The notes: generated by a model not told the origin, from the sequence alone. Shown: positions 53,200-63,600, counted from the stretch's first letter. The stretch is 64,000 bases of DNA from Sphingobacterium sp. SRCM116780 (GCF_021442025.1 NZ_CP090446.1:2542001-2606000); one strand, 5' to 3'. Numbers and translations: made by a program.

Positions 53200-53640
53200 T
53201 TATACTGTCACTGGCATTTGCGTACTAATTGCAATACGATTCCAAGCATTAATAATGACAACAGTCATAATGATCTGTGCAATTACTTCTTCTGAAAAAA
53301 ATATTTTTGCTTTTTCGTAAGTTGATGTCGTCAATCCCTCCTTATTTATTAATGTCACCTCTTCGGTTATAGCAAGAAGTATTTTTTCTTCCTCTGAGAA
53401 CAAGCCCGTTTCCTTCCATGCATTCAGTAAAAAAATACGTTGAGCAGTTTCACCATTTTTTAATGCATCTTTGCTATGCATATCAATACAAAAGGCACAA
53501 CCATTAATTTGTGAAGCTCTAATTTTGATAAGCTCCAGTTGAGACTTGGTTAATTGTACAGTATTTAAGTAATTTGACAAACCATACATTGCTTTCCATG
53601 CTGTAGGTTGTACTTCCTGGATTTTAATTCGATTTTCCAT
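53200..53640 (-). CDS. Carboxymuconolactone decarboxylase / AhpD-like alkylhydroperoxidase
   Basis: 146 residues. The redox motif is CAFCIDMHSKDALKNGE (CxxC followed by the His three residues on), the core of the AhpD-like proteins. The family reduces peroxides through the CxxC pair; most Bacteroidota members are uncharacterised. It lies 89 bp downstream of a Crp/Fnr regulator on the same strand, a recurrent pairing that suggests control by it. Confidence 0.88.
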   Translation of the reverse strand: MENRIKIQEVQPTAWKAMYGLSNYLNTVQLTKSQLELIKIRASQINGCAFCIDMHSKDALKNGETAQRIFLLNAWKETGLFSEEEKILLAITEEVTLINKEGLTTSTYEKAKIFFSEEVIAQIIMTVVIINAWNRIAISTQMPVTV

Positions 53641-53729
53641 TTTTGTAAGTGTTCAATTGTTATCAATTATGACACAACAAAATTCAGAATTGTTTCGACC
53701 AAAAAACTTAAGCTCGTTTAAGAAATCTT

Positions 53730-54311
53730 TTATTCTTTTACAGTTATATTCTTTTTTCGAAGCTCACTCAAATATTCGGGAGTAAATCCTAAAAAAGATG
53801 CCAATAATTTCTGAGGTATACGTTGTATAAAATCAGGATATTGAGCACAGAAGAAATGATAAAACTCTTCTTTAGGTAATCTAAAATACTTCATTCGAGA
53901 TAAGAAAGCTGAATAAGCCCTTTCATAAATCATCCTAAAATATTTTTCCAAACCAGAATACCTTTCGAGCAGAAGATCAAAATCCGTTTTACGTATTCTT
54001 ATTAAAGTTGCTCTTTCTACAGCTTGAATAGAGACCGTTGCTTTGCCCTTTCTATTGAAGGCATCGATATCGGTCATCCACCAATTTTCAAGGGCTAGCT
54101 GTATTGTTTGTTCCGTTCCCTTTTCATCCAAATAAAACATACGTAAACATCCCTTTGCAACAAAATAAATATAATGACATACCTCTACTGCTGTCAACAC
54201 AAGTTTTCGCTTTGGTAAATCAAAGCTATCAAACGATTTTACAATTTGTTCGACAGTCTCCTTGTCAAGTTTTATGTACTTTCTTATATGGTTCAGTAAT
54301 TGTTCAGCCAT
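53730..54311 (-). CDS. Crp/Fnr-family regulator
   Basis: 193 residues from ATG 54309-54311 (a GTG two codons upstream is possible). Residues 10-120 are a cyclic-nucleotide-binding-like jelly roll (EVCHYIYFVAKGCLRMFYLD, then TEQTIQLALENWWMTDIDAF) without the canonical cAMP-binding Arg/Glu cluster. The C-terminal helix-turn-helix is QRIPQKLLASFLGFTPEYLS followed by ELRKK. Typical of the Bacteroidota Crp-like group with unknown effector. Probably regulates the AhpD-like gene beside it. Confidence 0.87.
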   Translation of the reverse strand: MAEQLLNHIRKYIKLDKETVEQIVKSFDSFDLPKRKLVLTAVEVCHYIYFVAKGCLRMFYLDEKGTEQTIQLALENWWMTDIDAFNRKGKATVSIQAVERATLIRIRKTDFDLLLERYSGLEKYFRMIYERAYSAFLSRMKYFRLPKEEFYHFFCAQYPDFIQRIPQKLLASFLGFTPEYLSELRKKNITVKE

Positions 54312-54572
54312 TGCCACGCTATGTAAGCTTAAATCTTTGCTTTACGAAATTAAACATTCTAACCACCTTAACCAAAGAGTTCTAGATCAATTTTGCTAGA
54401 TTTTTGAAAACAGAGAATTACACATCAACAAGACAGAAATACAAAAACTACCTTACAAAAAATGTTCATCTAAAATTACAGACTCAGATCAGTATATATT
54501 CGGATTACAAAGAATAAAATGAACGCATTCAAATTTCTAAATCCATTAAGTGCCACTTTTGTTTTTTTTCAT

Positions 54573-55685
54573 TTACTGCACTATTTTCAGCTGCCCTTTC
54601 ATTACTGCTCCATTTCTGATTTCTTCGGTTGCATTGGAAATAAGGGTATCTTGTAAGGACAGTGAGCTGAAAATGCTAATTCTATCACCAGAAGAAATAC
54701 CCGTTTGTACAGGAACCCAAATCGTTTTGCCTTTCTCCACTTTAATAATAAAAGTTCCTTGGCTAGAACGCAGCAATGCCGATTGTGGAACAACAAATGT
54801 ATTTTTTGTGGAGGCCTGTAGAACTAATTGTACTTCAGGAATCATACCTGGCAATAAGTTATTATCCTTATTAATAACGTCCATCTCAATCCGCTGTGCA
54901 CGTAACCTATTATCCAAAGCCCCTGAAAGCCTTGCAGCTTTTGACGTAAAAATCTGTTCAGGAATAGATCTGACGGTAAAATCTACACGCTGTCCTAACT
55001 GGATTGCACCAGCATTGCTTTCAGGAACTTGAATAATTAAACGTAGTTTATCTTGCTCTTGTAAAGTAAACAACGGAACAGCTCCAGCTCCAACACCGAC
55101 AAATGCACCCTGGCTTACATTTCTACTGGTGATAACACCTGAAAACGGCGCTCTTATTTCCAGATAACTCCTATTATTTTTTGACTCTCGTAACATCGCT
55201 TTTGATGCTTGTAATTGTCCATAATCGGCATTCTTGCGCGCTTCGGCCTGCTCTAGATCATTTTGTGATATCGTACCTGGTGTTTTGCTGGTTTCCAATA
55301 GCCGATCATAGGTCGCTTTACTAGCCATATAAATGGCTTCTTGGGATTGCATTCGCGATGATACGACATCTTGCTGTGCATTCATCTCAGGAGCATCCAT
55401 CACGGCAAGTAGCTGACCTTTATTCACTTTTGAACCGACATCAACTGTTAACTGTCGTACAAAACTGTTCATTTTTGCATAAAGATCTACTTGTTGAAAC
55501 GCGAGCAATTCTCCTGCTATCGTTAAAGTATCAGATAATGGTTCCTGTTGCAACAAAAATGCGTTAACAGTAGAGATTTCTTCTTTCGTTTCCTTTTCTG
55601 CTTTTGAGTTTGAACAACTGTGTAGACCCATCGCAACAATCAGGATGGTACTGTAAAGGATAACGGATTTATTAAATGCTTTCAT
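54573..55685 (-). CDS. RND efflux periplasmic adaptor (membrane-fusion protein, lipoprotein)
   Basis: 370 residues from ATG 55683-55685. Lipobox AMGLHSC. Lipoyl half-motifs FVRQLTVDVGSKVNKGQLLA and LEIRAPFSGVITSRNVSQGA flank a coiled coil (VVSSRMQSQEAIYMASKATY ... AEARKNADYGQLQASKAML). A beta-barrel (RLIIQVPESNAGAIQLGQRV) and a membrane-proximal end (KGKTIWVPVQTGISSGDRIS) follow. It links the pump to the TolC-like channel. Last gene of the efflux operon, 8 bp after the pump gene. Confidence 0.93.
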   Translation of the reverse strand: MKAFNKSVILYSTILIVAMGLHSCSNSKAEKETKEEISTVNAFLLQQEPLSDTLTIAGELLAFQQVDLYAKMNSFVRQLTVDVGSKVNKGQLLAVMDAPEMNAQQDVVSSRMQSQEAIYMASKATYDRLLETSKTPGTISQNDLEQAEARKNADYGQLQASKAMLRESKNNRSYLEIRAPFSGVITSRNVSQGAFVGVGAGAVPLFTLQEQDKLRLIIQVPESNAGAIQLGQRVDFTVRSIPEQIFTSKAARLSGALDNRLRAQRIEMDVINKDNNLLPGMIPEVQLVLQASTKNTFVVPQSALLRSSQGTFIIKVEKGKTIWVPVQTGISSGDRISIFSSLSLQDTLISNATEEIRNGAVMKGQLKIVQ

Positions 55686-55693
55686 AATGAAGA

Positions 55694-58600
55694 TCAATCA
55701 ATTTTTGATGTATTATTTATTGTAGGGATATAATGTTTACTTTCTTTGTCCTCGGGATCAAGCGAAGGACTTTGAGTTGTTGATTTTCCTTGTCCCCATG
55801 CAAATACCAACGGAAGGATAAAAAGTGTCGCAAAGGTAGAGGCAATCAAGCCTCCGATCACGGCTCTTCCTAAAGGAGCAGACTGGTCTCCAGCTTCACC
55901 AATACCCAATGCCATAGGTATCATGCCCATAATCATTGCCAATGCGGTCATTAGGATAGGTCTTAAACGTAAGGCCGCAGCTTCTTTTACTGATAGTAAA
56001 GCATTGCCATTGTGTTTACGGATTTGTTCTGCATTGGTAATTAATAGAACAGCGTTCGAAATGGATACCCCTACCGACATAATCATTCCCATATAAGATT
56101 GTAGATTCAAGGTTGAGCCAGACAACATCAAAAGCCCAAGAGAGCCGACCAATACAGCAGGAACAGTCGCCAAAACAATTAGTGAAACTTTGAAGGATTG
56201 GAAATTCGCCGCAAGCATCAAGAAAATAACCACAATCGCAACCATCAATCCTCCTTCTAAGCTACCCATAGTATCATTCAACGTTTGGCTCAACCCGATC
56301 ATTTGTACATCCAAACCTCTAGGCAATTCACCTAGTCCATTCAAAGCTTTTTGTACTGCTTCTGATGCAGTACCCAAATCTTCGTTATGAATATTGGCTG
56401 TCACAGTCAACATAGGTACAGCTCCTAAATTATAAGCTTCACCGTAAGTGGTTCCTTCTGAAATTTTAGCCACATCAGCGATTGAGGGACGAACCCCATT
56501 CGGTACCAACGGTATACTACCAATATCACTTTTGCTTTTCATCTCACTTTCCGGAACCTGTATTTGCACACTATAGGTTTGGTTACTTATAGGGTCGATC
56601 CATATATTTTTTTCCGTCATCCGTGAAGAAGAAGTCGATACAGTTAATGAACGTGAAATCGCACTGATATCTGTACCCAATTGCGCTGCACGTTCCCTAT
56701 CAATATTAATATCCAATTGAGGATACCTAATGGACTGTCCCAGTTGCACATCCCGTAGATAAGGGATTTGTTTCAATTTTTCGATTACTTTCATGGCATA
56801 TTCTTCATTCAATCCCTTATTCCTTCCTGAAAGACGGACTTCTATAGGTGTAGGAGAACCTTGACTCAGGATTTTGTCCGTAAGTTCTATGGGTTCGAAT
56901 GATAGTTTAGCTTCTGGAATAGCCAGTTTTGCACGTTTACGGATTTCATCTTTAAGGGGTTCTAATTTAAAATCGGCTTCAGGTTTCAGAGCCACCTGAA
57001 ATACAGATTCATGGGGACCTCCCATAAAAAGGAAAAGTGAAGCCGTGGAATATAGTTGCGGATGATTTCCCACAAAAGTCGAAGTGACTGATATATTTTC
57101 CTTACCTACAATATCATTGATAATGTTGAGCAATTCAATAGCTTTTAACTCCGTTTTTTCAATACGTGTACCATCGGCAATTTTCATTCGGATTTGGAAT
57201 TGTCCACTATCCACTTTTGGCAATACATCCCGTCCAATACTCCTAAATAGTAAAGCGACAACAGCACCAATCACAAGAATATAGCCATAAACCATATACT
57301 TTCGATAAGGCAACATGCGATTAATAAAACGCATATAACGGCTTCGCAATTTCTCAAAATAGTCTTGTTTTTCTTGTGTATCGTTTTGTAATAAATGTTC
57401 TTTTTGCTGAGAAAAATCCTCTTCTGCTTCTGTCTTTTGGTTTTCTTTACCGTGTTTAGCCTTCATTATCCAGTTCGCCAAAACTGGAACAAAAGTTTGG
57501 GACAAAAAATAAGAAGCGATCATACTGAAGCCAATAGCCAGCGCAAGTGGAAGAAACAGTGATCCCGGAATACCACCCATAGTGAATGCAGGAGCAAATA
57601 CGGCGAGAATACAAAATAGAATCAGTAATTTTGGCAATGCGATTTCCTTACAAGCATCCCATATCGCTAACGCTTTGGACTTACCCATGTCCAAATGTTG
57701 ATGTATGTTTTCTATCGTTACCGTACTTTCATCAACAAGAATTCCAATGGCCAAAGCAAGACCACTTAACGTCATAATATTAATGGTCTGCCCAAATAAA
57801 TTTAAAAAGAGAATACCCGTAATGATTGACGTAGGAATAGTCAAAATCACAATCAACGCACCACGTGCGTCACGTAGAAACAAGAATACCATCAAACCCG
57901 TTAACATGGCTCCAATGATACCTTCATGAATTAATCCTTTTACAGAATTCATCACATAGGAAGATTGATCAAATTCATAACTCAATTTCACATCACTTGG
58001 TAGTTGTGACTGAATTTTGGGTAAGGATTTTTTGAGGTTCTGAACAACATCCCATGTCGAGGCATCTGCAGATTTGGCGATATTGAGATAAACAGAACGT
58101 CTCCCATTAATCAGTGCATAGCCTGCATTAATATCCGCCGCATCTTCCACTGTTGCCACATCCTTCAGGTAAATATTGGATGCCCCTGTGCCAGTGAGCA
58201 GCGGTATATTTTCAAAATCCTTTACAGTCTTGATAATCGTATTTGCTGGTGTAAGATAATTTTTATCGCCAATACGAACATTCCCCGCTGGTGAAGGTTG
58301 ATTATTGATTCGGAGTGCTGCCACCAGCTGATCAGGTGTAAGATTATGGCTTCGAAGTTGATCAGGATTAGCCTTAATGACTACTGTGCGGACATTTCCA
58401 CCAAAGGGAACTGACCCTACAAGTCCAGGTATAGACGTAAAAGATGAACGGACATACACATTGGCCATATCCAACAATTCATTATTGCTACGTTTTTCGC
58501 TGCTCAGCACCAATTGTCCTACAGGCAAAGTAGACACATCAAATCGAATAATAAACGGTGGAGCCGAACCAGGTGGAAATCCCACTTGTGCACGGTTGGA

Positions 58601-58933
58601 AAATGCGGTCACCTCAGCTGCAGCTTGTGCCATATCTGTTCCTGGATAGAAACTGATCTTAATGAAGGTCAATCCCTGAATATTTTTGGTTTCAATGCTT
58701 TTGATACCGTTTACCATAAGCAATGAGGAAACATATTGCTTCCCGAAATAAGCTTCCATCTGTTCTGGTGTATAACCGCCAAATGGATGAGAAATGTATA
58801 TTACAGGCAAGTCTAATTTTGGAAACAGATCAATTTTGATTGTACTGACCGCCTTTATTCCAAAAAAGAATAATGCCGCAACGACTACCATAATAGAAAT
58901 CGGTTTCCTGAGGGCAAAACGTATGAGGTTCAT
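55694..58933 (-). CDS. RND-family efflux pump, inner-membrane subunit
   Basis: 1079 residues, the standard RND length, with 12 membrane helices and two large periplasmic loops. N terminus LIRFALRKPISIMVVVAALF; proton-relay region GLALAIGILVDESTVTIENI with a single Asp (D401) followed by Glu, where HAE1 drug pumps have Asp-Asp; second-half helices with VSISNAVLLITNAEQIRKHN and GEAGDQSAPLGRAVIGGLIA. It uses proton motive force to export hydrophobic or cationic compounds; the substrate is not readable. A linker of about 40 charged residues (KHGKENQKTEAEEDFSQQKE) after helix 6 is longer than usual. Confidence 0.93.
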   Translation of the reverse strand: MNLIRFALRKPISIMVVVAALFFFGIKAVSTIKIDLFPKLDLPVIYISHPFGGYTPEQMEAYFGKQYVSSLLMVNGIKSIETKNIQGLTFIKISFYPGTDMAQAAAEVTAFSNRAQVGFPPGSAPPFIIRFDVSTLPVGQLVLSSEKRSNNELLDMANVYVRSSFTSIPGLVGSVPFGGNVRTVVIKANPDQLRSHNLTPDQLVAALRINNQPSPAGNVRIGDKNYLTPANTIIKTVKDFENIPLLTGTGASNIYLKDVATVEDAADINAGYALINGRRSVYLNIAKSADASTWDVVQNLKKSLPKIQSQLPSDVKLSYEFDQSSYVMNSVKGLIHEGIIGAMLTGLMVFLFLRDARGALIVILTIPTSIITGILFLNLFGQTINIMTLSGLALAIGILVDESTVTIENIHQHLDMGKSKALAIWDACKEIALPKLLILFCILAVFAPAFTMGGIPGSLFLPLALAIGFSMIASYFLSQTFVPVLANWIMKAKHGKENQKTEAEEDFSQQKEHLLQNDTQEKQDYFEKLRSRYMRFINRMLPYRKYMVYGYILVIGAVVALLFRSIGRDVLPKVDSGQFQIRMKIADGTRIEKTELKAIELLNIINDIVGKENISVTSTFVGNHPQLYSTASLFLFMGGPHESVFQVALKPEADFKLEPLKDEIRKRAKLAIPEAKLSFEPIELTDKILSQGSPTPIEVRLSGRNKGLNEEYAMKVIEKLKQIPYLRDVQLGQSIRYPQLDINIDRERAAQLGTDISAISRSLTVSTSSSRMTEKNIWIDPISNQTYSVQIQVPESEMKSKSDIGSIPLVPNGVRPSIADVAKISEGTTYGEAYNLGAVPMLTVTANIHNEDLGTASEAVQKALNGLGELPRGLDVQMIGLSQTLNDTMGSLEGGLMVAIVVIFLMLAANFQSFKVSLIVLATVPAVLVGSLGLLMLSGSTLNLQSYMGMIMSVGVSISNAVLLITNAEQIRKHNGNALLSVKEAAALRLRPILMTALAMIMGMIPMALGIGEAGDQSAPLGRAVIGGLIASTFATLFILPLVFAWGQGKSTTQSPSLDPEDKESKHYIPTINNTSKID

Positions 58934-58976
58934 GTATTATCTTGATGCTAAATATGTAAAGTTTGTATAAATTGCT

Positions 58977-60371
58977 TTAAAGTTGATTTTCAAACAAGCT
59001 GAAATCTCCTTTTGAGGCTGCTTGTAGAAGAAGAGCCTGCCAAACGTTGTTGTTGGCGATATCTCGATCTGTTTCTGCCCGGATTAGGGTATTTGCCACT
59101 TGCATGACCTCTACCATATTGGTGAGTCCGTTCTTGTATAGTACAGATTTTTGAATAAAAGCTTCTCTTGCTGCTGCAACTTGAATAGGAGCTTCATGGT
59201 AATTGAGCATTGATGCGTCCAGTCTGTCATCCGAAATACGCAGCTGAGTTTTCATGGATAGTTCAGCCTCTTTATACTCCTGCTGTACAGCCTGTACAGC
59301 ATATTGCTGCGCAGCGATCTGTTTGCTTAAACGAAACGGTGTTGTCAGGTTCCAATTGATACTAATACCCATCAGATAATTAGCCCGTGTAGGCTCTATT
59401 CCCGACCAATAGTTTGTGGAATATGCAGATTGATCTACAGCATAAGTGGAAGAAAATCCAGATCCCCGTCCTTGAAATAGTCCCAATAAAGAAACACGAG
59501 GAAAGTATTGCGTCTTCAACAGTTTTGTCTGTTCTTCCCCTACAGCAATGAGACTTCTATAATAATTCAATCGAGGATGATTTGAAATATCTGATAAGCT
59601 ATCCTTTAGGATATGAGGAATATGATCAATGAAATCGCTAACAATAGAGAAATTGTTATCCTCTCGTCCAATCAATTGCGTTAATATATTTTTTTGTTCC
59701 CTTTCTTTATTCTTCGCGTTGGTAAAAAGCATTCGAGCATTGGATCGTTCGGCATTTGCAAAGGTTGAATCTACTCCAGCTACCAGACCGCTCTTTACAC
59801 GGGCGATGATCAATGCTCGGAGTGAATCAGCTCGCAAGAAGTTCTTTTCATAAGACTGGGCTATCTGTTGACTTGCAATCAGGTTCAGATAGGCTGCCGC
59901 TACTTTGATTTTATGCTCAAATAAAGCTTGCTCGAAATCCTGTCTATTACGAACCAATTCCTGTTTTGCGACACGTGTCCGTTGTTGGTTTCTGCCGAAT
60001 GTGAAAAATTCCCAGTTAATCCCCGCGACATACAGGGCTCCAAAAGCAGCATTCCAATTCTGTTCAGTTAAAGTTGGTCCAGAGGAGCCAACACTTCCTT
60101 CAAGCCCTGACATAGGCCCAGTAATACCATTAACAGTGCCATAAGATTGCTGGATTCCTATATTGAAGTTTGGCAAACGTTCCAACATGGTGCCTTTTAC
60201 GAGTTGTTCTGCTGATCGTATTTGCATCTGTTTGGCTTCTAGAGAAGGATATTGTTGTTCCGCAATAGCTAAAGCTTCTTTCAACGAAAGGACAGATTGT
60301 CCATGAACAAGAGCCGGGAAGAAACATAAACAGCTAATACCTATTAGCAAGTAGCTTAAAATTATACGCAT
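58977..60371 (-). CDS. TolC-family outer-membrane efflux channel
   Basis: 464 residues from ATG 60369-60371; a longer frame to 60395 adds an AT-repeat-coded leader. Signal peptide LLIGISCLCFFPALVHGQ. Two structural repeats with long amphipathic helices (LSLKEALAIAEQQYPSLEAK ... GVDSTFANAERSNARMLFTN; QIAAQQYAVQAVQQEYKEAE ... YKNGLTNMVEVMQVANTLIR). First gene of the efflux operon, 43 bp before the pump gene, divergent from the AraC regulator. Confidence 0.92.
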   Translation of the reverse strand: MRIILSYLLIGISCLCFFPALVHGQSVLSLKEALAIAEQQYPSLEAKQMQIRSAEQLVKGTMLERLPNFNIGIQQSYGTVNGITGPMSGLEGSVGSSGPTLTEQNWNAAFGALYVAGINWEFFTFGRNQQRTRVAKQELVRNRQDFEQALFEHKIKVAAAYLNLIASQQIAQSYEKNFLRADSLRALIIARVKSGLVAGVDSTFANAERSNARMLFTNAKNKEREQKNILTQLIGREDNNFSIVSDFIDHIPHILKDSLSDISNHPRLNYYRSLIAVGEEQTKLLKTQYFPRVSLLGLFQGRGSGFSSTYAVDQSAYSTNYWSGIEPTRANYLMGISINWNLTTPFRLSKQIAAQQYAVQAVQQEYKEAELSMKTQLRISDDRLDASMLNYHEAPIQVAAAREAFIQKSVLYKNGLTNMVEVMQVANTLIRAETDRDIANNNVWQALLLQAASKGDFSLFENQL

Positions 60372-60570
60372 ATATATATATATTGTAATTCTCAATGTTA
60401 TCTGTGTCAGATCAGGATTATTTTTTTTATCCTTCGTTAGTGTGAAAAACTCTTAATCTAAATTACAAAATTGCAAATGATTTCATAAGAGATAGGTATA
60501 CAGATTACGGAATGTAATACCATTATTACTGATTATAAGTCCATCACTATTATGCTTACAGTGGAATGTT

Positions 60571-60578
60571 TAATTTTG
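60571..60578 (+). promoter_or_regulatory. Promoter -7 element (TAATTTTG) of the AraC gene
   Basis: Perfect TAnnTTTG 23 bp before the ATG at 60602. The 230-bp divergent region also has to hold the efflux-operon promoter; I see no clear matching element for that direction. Confidence 0.5.
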
Positions 60579-60601
60579 TTTAAGTAAAAAGGTTAAAAAT
60601 T

Positions 60602-61504
60602 ATGGAACAAGCGTATAAATTTGATACCGTGAGCCAATACAATGCGTTCAATAATCATGAGACATTACATCCTTTGGTGAGTGTTGTGGATTTCTCAAAA
60701 GCAAACGAAAGAACAGGCTCTCGCATGACTTTTGGACTTTACTGCATTTTTCTAAAGGCAGTGAACTGTGGTGATCTAAAATACGGATGTAATTATTACG
60801 ATTATCAGGAAGGTACCTTGGTATTTATTTCCCCTGGGCAGGTTATCGATGTGGAAAATAAAGTTGATGTATATCAACCGATGGGACATGGTCTTGTTTT
60901 TCATCCAGACTTGATAAAAGGGACATCTCTGGCTAAGAGCATAAACGAATATAGCTTTTTCAATTATAAGACAAATGAAGCCTTGCATCTATCTGAAAGA
61001 GAAAGAAAAATTGTTTTCGATTGCTTTTCTAAGATTGAATACGAATTAAGTCAATCCGTAGATAAACATAGTAAGAAATTGATTGCCTCTAATATTGAGC
61101 TATTTCTCAACTATTGCGAACGCTTCTATGACCGTCAATTCATTACCCGCGAAAATGCGAATAAAGGAATCTTGGAACATTTTGAGGAATTTTTGAATGG
61201 TTATTTTTTATCCGATAATCCAACAGAATTAGGGGTTCCCTCGGTCGCTTATTTTGCAGATAAAATGAATCTATCGGCCAATTATTTTGGTGATCTCATC
61301 AAGAAAGAAACAGGGAAGTCTGCTCAGGAATATATCCAGAATAAAATAATCGACGAGGCAAAAAATAAGATTTTTGATGGAGATAAAACGATCAATGAAA
61401 TTGCATACGAATTAGGATTTAAATACCCACAACATTTTTCTCGTTTTTTCAAGAAAATCGTTGGACAAAGTCCCAATGAGTTTAGAACCATAAATATGAA
61501 CTAA
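60602..61504 (+). CDS. AraC-family transcriptional regulator
   Basis: 300 residues. Residues 40-110 form a cupin-like sensor (YDYQEGTLVFISPGQVIDVE, MGHGLVFHPDLIKGTSLAKS). The C-terminal 100 residues hold two helix-turn-helices (VAYFADKMNLSANYFGDLIK, then KTINEIAYELGFKYPQHFSR, with the closing FFKKIVGQSPNEFR). Divergent from the TolC-RND-adaptor operon, it is the likely activator or repressor of that operon in response to an exported compound. Confidence 0.92.
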   Translation: MEQAYKFDTVSQYNAFNNHETLHPLVSVVDFSKANERTGSRMTFGLYCIFLKAVNCGDLKYGCNYYDYQEGTLVFISPGQVIDVENKVDVYQPMGHGLVFHPDLIKGTSLAKSINEYSFFNYKTNEALHLSERERKIVFDCFSKIEYELSQSVDKHSKKLIASNIELFLNYCERFYDRQFITRENANKGILEHFEEFLNGYFLSDNPTELGVPSVAYFADKMNLSANYFGDLIKKETGKSAQEYIQNKIIDEAKNKIFDGDKTINEIAYELGFKYPQHFSRFFKKIVGQSPNEFRTINMN

Positions 61505-61664
61505 GTGTAAATGGTCAACAGAATCAATAAAAATTGAATCATTAAGAGATTAGAAACCGTGTCTAACAAAAAGATTTTTTTAAAAAGAGTGAGGAAAAAG
61601 ATAGATGGGTCATCTGATAATTGAATATTTGAATACCTAGGAAGCTACGGATAAACAAGACAAA

Positions 61665-61696
61665 GAGAAGAGGCTACAAATTGCAGCCTCTTTCTC
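61665..61696 (+). terminator. Hairpin terminator between convergent genes
   Basis: GAGAAGAGGCT (61665-61675) pairs with AGCCTCTTTCTC (61685-61696) with one bulged base, loop ACAAATTGC. It lies between the convergent ends of the AraC gene (61504) and the fimbrillin-type gene (61750) and can serve both. Confidence 0.75.
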
Positions 61697-61749
61697 ATGT
61701 TTAATTATACGATGTCCAGTATCATATAGACGTTGTTTACAACGTAAGT

Positions 61750-63600
61750 CTAAGATGCTGGTTGTGCTCTTACACAACGGATGTTAAACCCTAAATTTTT
61801 GCTAAATGTGGATACACTTCTCGTCCCTGTTGATTGCACAATTGAGCCCGATATTTGTCCTTGTGGCCCAGTTTCATCAAGTGTTTGGTAAAGAACGGTG
61901 AGCGACTGTCCCATTGCATAAGCGCTCGCACCGGACTCTTCTGAAGACCAGTACCGCAGCTGTGTCGTTACATCTCGGTCTCCACCAGTTGGTCCCCAAT
62001 CATAGAGTACGTCTCTTGATTCCTTTAGTGCACCGCTCTGGCGGTAACCATTGAACATCAATATGAAATTTGTCATATAGTCAGAATAATCTCCGAAAGT
62101 AGCTGGAGATCCTGCATCTGCATCCCAAGCTTGGTTTACCCCTGCATAACCGTAGACAGCATTGATGTATTCGTCTGCAGAACCTGGCCACTGATACAAA
62201 TGGGATGTCATTGCACTAATTGTAGTAATTTCAGCTCGTGTTGGCATCCGCCATAAACCTGCCGGATAAACCAGTGTGCAAGGATCTCCGCTTCCAGCTG
62301 TTCCTGTAGGTGTCAAAGATTTCCAGTTCCAGTACGATCTTGTTTGCGTGTCTTCATCCGTTGTTTCCCAATACCAATGGAGAGAAGCTGCATCTGGTCT
62401 AAATTTATAACGATCTAACTGTCCTGAACGGGTATCATAGAATAAGTCCGCACGGGCCCAAGAAATACCGCCTACTTTGATAGCAGCTTCGATCATCTGC
62501 GTACCAATTTTGTAAAGCTCACCGTTAACAGGAGTAAAACTTGCATTATTTACCTTAAGATAAATACTGCTATTACCATAGGTCCGTGACGTAGGATTAG
62601 TATTGGTCGGCTGATAATAAACGTTAGGTTCCATTTTGATATCAAAGATGGGCCTAACCGTTAAACTGTTCGCCGCAACAACTGTTCCGGTAGGAATCAC
62701 AGTATAAAGTGATACCGTCTTCACATGGTTACCTGTACTTACAGCTTTGTTTGTGATATAGGTTACATTCTGAGTAGGCGTCACAGTAGTGAAGTTTGTA
62801 CGGTTTCCTGTCAGGATATCCAGATCTGCCGTTTTCATCAGGCTCTGAAAACCAGTCCCTGTTCCAGTTCCTAGGTCCAGCGATTTGAATGATGTAATTT
62901 CACCAAATAAACCTCTTGTATCTACATCTACCTGTATTCTAGTGGATTTTCGGATCAACGTAATGTTCAGGTAGTTTTCTCCTTTCTTAGCAGAAACAAC
63001 ACCAGAAGCATACAGGACATCTTCATTGGCTAAGTCGCTTGCCAAAATTTTACCATTACTTACATTAGGTACAGAAGTGGTGTTGATCGAGACAGCAACC
63101 CATTTGTACTGGATTCCCCCATCCACCTGGATATTCGGGTTAGTTCCCGATGTCGCGATAACATTTTTTAACAAGGTCGTACCAGCAGCGTTATAAAGCA
63201 GGAGTCTATACTTGATTCCTGCAGGCATCAAGGTAGCCATAGCGGCTGAAGTTGCTTGAGTTGATCCCATAGTAGCTTTCAGTGTCTTTTGTTTAGGTGC
63301 AGGACCTTCTACACTGACCAAGGCGTCAAAGTCCTGTGTAGATGCCAGGGTTTTCTCCGCAATGATCGTCTGGGGAGCTACAGTAAAACTGCCTGTACTT
63401 TTCGCTGTGGAAGCAAGCTTAGTGGGCATGTCCATATCTTCTTCTATTCCTGCAATATTGACAGTAAGAACAGTGCCTGTCACCTCTTCCGAAACATCGG
63501 CATCACTATCCTTTGCACATGAAGAGAAAACCGCAGTAATAAGACCTATGACAAGTAGGGAATTTATAAGATTCTTTATTTTTTTATTTAGTGTATACAT
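61750..63600 (-). CDS. Fimbrillin-type cell-surface lipoprotein with C-terminal FISUMP-like domain
   Basis: 616 residues. Lipobox C28 (LITAVFSSCAKDSDADVSEE). Residues 40-390 have the strand pattern of fimbrillin/Mfa-type pilins (GTVLTVNIAGIEEDMDMPTK, MPAGIKYRLLLYNAAGTTLL, KKGENYLNITLIRKSTRIQV). The last 210 residues look like the Fibrobacter major-paralogue domain: ISWARADLFYDTRSGQLDRY, CTLVYPAGLWRMPTRAEITT, LRYWSSEESGASAYAM and the end LGFNIRCVRAQ. It may be a pilus or surface-layer component. It is the second gene of a unit that starts at 63829. Confidence 0.8.
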   Translation of the reverse strand: MYTLNKKIKNLINSLLVIGLITAVFSSCAKDSDADVSEEVTGTVLTVNIAGIEEDMDMPTKLASTAKSTGSFTVAPQTIIAEKTLASTQDFDALVSVEGPAPKQKTLKATMGSTQATSAAMATLMPAGIKYRLLLYNAAGTTLLKNVIATSGTNPNIQVDGGIQYKWVAVSINTTSVPNVSNGKILASDLANEDVLYASGVVSAKKGENYLNITLIRKSTRIQVDVDTRGLFGEITSFKSLDLGTGTGTGFQSLMKTADLDILTGNRTNFTTVTPTQNVTYITNKAVSTGNHVKTVSLYTVIPTGTVVAANSLTVRPIFDIKMEPNVYYQPTNTNPTSRTYGNSSIYLKVNNASFTPVNGELYKIGTQMIEAAIKVGGISWARADLFYDTRSGQLDRYKFRPDAASLHWYWETTDEDTQTRSYWNWKSLTPTGTAGSGDPCTLVYPAGLWRMPTRAEITTISAMTSHLYQWPGSADEYINAVYGYAGVNQAWDADAGSPATFGDYSDYMTNFILMFNGYRQSGALKESRDVLYDWGPTGGDRDVTTQLRYWSSEESGASAYAMGQSLTVLYQTLDETGPQGQISGSIVQSTGTRSVSTFSKNLGFNIRCVRAQPAS

